Shown piece by piece: positions 60,239-64,000 of a DNA stretch of 64,000 bases. The translations under genes and the position numbers were made by a program. The stretch's first letter is position 1. Each line of letters starts with the position of its first letter. The notes under the pieces were generated by a model. It was not told the origin of the DNA, did no database searches, and was given only the letters and a program-made list of their open reading frames with translations. Source of the stretch: Eucommia ulmoides (taxonomy: Eukaryota; Streptophyta; Magnoliopsida; Garryales; Eucommiaceae); assembly GCA_016647705.1 (NCBI GenBank), contig CM028339.1, positions 21,626,803 to 21,690,802 on the forward strand. Direction: 5' to 3'.

Positions 60239-62248
60239 TGTTGATCATAAGATTTTGATGAACAATTAAAAGTTGATGTTTTTGGTGGGACTAACGGTTT
60301 AATTGAGTGTTTCAGTTAATTAAGTTTCAATGATGAACATATGATGACAAGTTATGAATGAATGTTAAATGATGATGACAAAGATGATGAATGTTTAAGA
60401 GTTTGAAGAAATTAAGGAAAAGAACTCAGGTTAATTTCATCTCTTAATATCTCGATTAAGATCCCACGCGACACGAAAATAATTTTATGATTATATGTGT
60501 TTGATAGGATCCTAAATTAGTAAAATTATTTGCTCCTTTGTTTTATTGAAAACAAATATTTATAATTGATTAAATTTCGAGTTAAGTATTTAGTGGAGCT
60601 TATTAAGAAAATAAAATGGTTAAATGGGAGAAACTGTAAATAAGAATGAGTTAAAAACGAGTTTAGAAAAGAGATCTAGTATCCTTAAGTCGACTGGTAA
60701 GTCAACCGGACAAAGCAGGTAAAACTCTCTGAATCTCTAAGTCGACAAATAAGTCAACCGGTGAAGAGAAATTGAACTCTCTATATCTCTAAGTCGACAG
60801 GTAGGTCGACCGGTCAAGAGAAATGAAACTCGCTGAATCTATAAGTCAATAGATAGGTTGACCGATGGGCACAGAATCTTTGGCTTGGCTACATCCTGAA
60901 TAAAGCGATCGATTGGTCGGTTGACTGATAGTGTAGTTTCAGGATATTCAGGATTCCAATTCATATCTAAAAGTAGCCATTTTTTGTTGGGATTTGTGAG
61001 AGATTTTAGGGATTTTATAATATTTAAGATATGCTAAACCTATTATTTAATTCCTATTAATTTGGTTCATTAAGTTTTAATATTTCTCAATTTGGTACAT
61101 TTAATTCTTTCTATCGTATTGATTTGAGTTTGAAAAATATTTGAGGGACTAATTTGAATGTTTTGAAAGCCATAATTAAGTCAAATATACCTAAAATGAA
61201 AAACATCAATATATGGGGTCTATAGGTGATTTTAAAAGACATATATTGTGAAAACTAGCCGTTATAGGGCTTGTTTAAAGTAACTATAAATGGACCTGCG
61301 GATTTCACATAATTAAGGTGGATCATATAAAAAACTATTCAGTTCCTAAGTTTTTCTAAGAGTTATCATTATGATATTATACTAAAAAATATTGTGAGAT
61401 TATTCTGGATTTAAAATTCTTGTGTTAAAGCGCAAAGTTATTTGGCGTCACCAATCTGAATTGTCTAGCGATCTGTTTTATAATCCATTGGTGTTTTCCT
61501 GGTGACATCATTCCAAGCTTATTCTTTAATTGAGTATTTGATTATTATTACATGCTTGGTAAATTGATCTTTTTGAGAAATCGTTTTTGAACTTTAAAAG
61601 CATAAAAATCTTTTAAAACAATTTGTGTGTTAATCTGATTACGTGCTTAATTGTGTTACTCGTATTATTTATTATAGTCAGATTTTGTTTTCTCACTTTA
61701 TTTCTATCACTAGTATCGGGACATTAATTGAGTATTAATTAATCTAACGTGGTAGAAGCTCGGAGTAAGAAGAAATTATCAATTTTTGTAATTGGTGAAT
61801 TGTGTGCGAATTAGATACTATTGGGAGTATCTAATCAAGGGTAGTTGGTTTCAATCTCTTCCGATAAAGAAATTGAGGTTTTGATTTTTGCTTAAGGTAT
61901 AAAAAGATTAGGTGTTAATTCTTCCTTGATTGAATTTGTGAGTGATTTTATAAAGGTTCCATTCTTACCCGAGATAAAGGATAGTTGGAGTGTTTTTGTG
62001 AAGTTTTGATTATTAAGACTAAGGTATAAAAAGAATTAAGTTGTGATTCTCCCTGTAATAGAATTAGGTTATTCAAAAAGAATCATTGTAAGGGTTTGGT
62101 TCCTACTTGTAAAGGAATCTTGAGTTTAGTGGGTGCGAATCTCTGTAGGGCTTGGAGGAGTGGATTAGCCAAGAGTAGCTTGGTGAACCAGTATAAATTT
62201 TTGGTGTGCTGCAATCTTTATTTTATTATTATTGTTTGGTGTGTACTT
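60239..62248 (+). repeat. Copia LTR (family of 16606-19141), interrupted at its 3' end
   Basis: Starts TGTTGATCATAAG and follows the LTR at 16606 through the 'ggggtctataggtgattttaaa' block, up to the 'tttggtgtg' block about 190 bases before the expected CCAACA end. There the next LTR begins. U3 has three units of the 52-bp GTCGAC repeat (60680-60870). No gene. Confidence 0.8.
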
Positions 62249-62874
62249 TGTCACACCCCACCCCAGTACCCGTCACCCGAGACCGAGAGTGACGTTAACC
62301 TGACGTCACCTAACTCATCGACGTATATCCATCCATACGTCCATACGTACCTACTCGCGCTACTGTAAAATTTTATTCTTTCTTTCCAAAACTATATATA
62401 TATAATTACTTGTTCCGAAATTTGAGAATATACCGGTCCCAAATATTCACAACCGAAAAACACGAAACAAACCTGAACCTTCCATGGTTCACATCCGACT
62501 GGCTCACCTCCAGAAACAACACTATCTCCGGACTCTACCTAGTGCCAGTAGTGGATCAACTCCTAACCGCGGTACCTGCACCCCAAAATTTCTTATCGGC
62601 GTACTGTCTTCATAATAAAAATATTACATGGATCAAGTATAAATAATAAATATCATGCCTTGAAATATAAAATAACGAAATCACATACTCGGTTCCATTT
62701 TTACCATTGAAATGAAATGATATACTAATAATATATACCGCACTCCACATACGGAGACAATTCCCCTCTATCCATATTGTAAAGAAATAATGTATATAAA
62801 GGAACTAAATAAAAATATAATAGACCCACATACCATACGGAAATCCAGTTTCCCCTGTCACACATGAAATAAAC

Positions 62875-62935
<61 letters not shown>

Positions 62936-64000
62936 CCAACCAATTATTCGTATATGACAAAAAACTACAATACCCTCCGACTAGCCATAAGATCGTTTAA
63001 CCTCACGATCGGGAGTTGCAACGGTACTGTACCACCAGTAGGATTTGCCTTCCTAAAAGGTCACAACACTCTCCCGGACTATGCCAAGCAGATAATCACA
63101 ACTCTGCCGGACTATGCTAAGTAGATAATCACCACTCTGTCGGACTATGCCAAGCAGATAATCGTCACTCTACTGGACTATGCCAAACAGATAATCAAAT
63201 AATTGTCACTTTGCTAGACTATGCCAAGTAGATAATCACCACTTTGTCGGACAATGCCAAGCAGATAATCACCACTCTGCCGGACTATGCCAAGTAGATA
63301 ATCGCCACTCTACTGGACTATGCTAAGCAGATAATCATCACTCTATTGGACTATGCCAAGCAGATAATCCACATCCATTTTAGGAAGAAATACTATGGCG
63401 TAGTCGAGTCAAACACCAATTTTCACCTAAAAAACAAATGACTTTGTTCACAATCAATTTCCACCCTTTTAGAAAATAACTAGATTCAATAAATCATTTT
63501 TCACCCTTTTTAAAACCAATGAAATCCACAATTTCGCAAACACCCAAAACCGCTTGATCCATATAAGTTACAAATTCGTCCAATTTTAAATAAACACATT
63601 TTTCCATAATATATATGAAAATATATTTTGTAATTTACTAGAAGATAGTACACTCACTTGATTATCTGCTCTACAAAACTTTCACTGATTACTCTCTATC
63701 GAAATGCCGGTGCCTGCGAACCTAATAGTGATAGGGTCTGAATTAATGATTTATGCAAAATAACCTAATTATGTAATGCAGTCCCTAAGTTTCACAATTT
63801 CCCACTCCCTACATTTTATTTTGGGAATTTATTATTCAGTTAATTTTTGCTCCGTTACAAATTACTGTACCCAAATTTTAGAATTATGATCGGTCTCAAA
63901 TTTATTATCTTGGTTATGAAATTCTTAATGTTAGTAATTAGATTTAACCAAATTAGAAATCGGTCGGAATGTTACCCTTTTACGAATTGTCGACATTCTA
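62249..64000 (+). repeat. Start of another LTR (TGTCACACCCC), runs off the window
   Basis: TGTCACACCCC is a common start of plant Gypsy LTRs, and it breaks the preceding Copia LTR cleanly, probably at a TACTT target. An (AT)n tract covers 62878-62931 and a 33-bp tandem array lies at 63064-63369. No coding frame with family features appears up to 64000. The right end, target duplication and internal region are not visible, so orientation and superfamily are inferences. Confidence 0.5.
63064..63369 (+). repeat. 33-bp tandem array, nine units
   Basis: Nine contiguous units of a 33-bp motif, typically CACTCTGCCGGACTATGCC followed by AAGCAGATAATC. Unit 4 is followed by a short insertion. There are no spacers between units, so it is a minisatellite within the LTR. 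Confidence 0.85.

Noticed and set aside
63064..63369. Possible CRISPR-like array
   Set aside because: The units are contiguous with no unique spacers, and the sequence is plant DNA. It is a minisatellite.

Overview
This is plant nuclear DNA, most likely from an angiosperm and probably a eudicot. It is strongly A/T-rich and consists almost entirely of transposable elements layered inside one another. I found no intact host protein-coding gene, rRNA, tRNA or CRISPR array. The evidence for a plant is a CACTA transposon with CACTACAAG ends, Copia and Athila-like Gypsy retrotransposons with plant-type primer-binding sites, and Mutator-type foldback MITEs. The species cannot be named from the sequence.

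Layout. (1) 1-4031: part of a non-autonomous Athila-like Gypsy element (gag remnant, conserved hairpin, polypurine tract), then an LTR, then a second primer-binding site and leader, so two copies share one LTR. (2) 4120-8165: a truncated Copia LTR, A/T-rich unassigned DNA and a promoter- or LTR-like block. (3) 8166-13285: a decayed reverse-strand Copia gag-pol split by a Gypsy solo LTR with a perfect GAGAT target duplication. (4) 13286-35877: one reverse-strand Copia element ('element C') opened by three insertion events: a Copia solo LTR (16606-19141); three solo LTRs of one Gypsy family stacked inside each other (19321-24115); and a complete 8.5 kb Copia element ('element A', 26223-34756) with near-equal LTRs and a perfect AACCT duplication, but lacking the reverse-transcriptase core. 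(5) 36433-48380: a complete 11.9 kb CACTA (En/Spm) transposon with inverted ends, an AAT duplication and two decayed genes. One encodes a tnp2-type transposase. The other is a 12-exon gene ending in an Ulp1/C48-like domain whose expected catalytic His and Cys positions carry Arg and Ala. (6) 48381-59212: A/T-rich DNA with three Mutator-like foldback elements, a Copia solo LTR, a hairpin and two weak coding-like segments that are the only candidates for host-gene remnants. (7) 59213-64000: a reverse Copia end, a CACTA-like remnant, a forward Copia LTR, and the start of another LTR containing a 33-bp tandem array and running off the window.

How it fits together. Target duplications and interruptions give a relative order. 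Element C came before its insertions, and within the Gypsy stack the order is LTR1, LTR2, LTR3. Nearly all coding frames contain nonsense codons or frameshifts, so I see nothing that could now act on its own. The CACTA element and element A still have intact termini and could in principle be moved by proteins supplied from elsewhere (inference).
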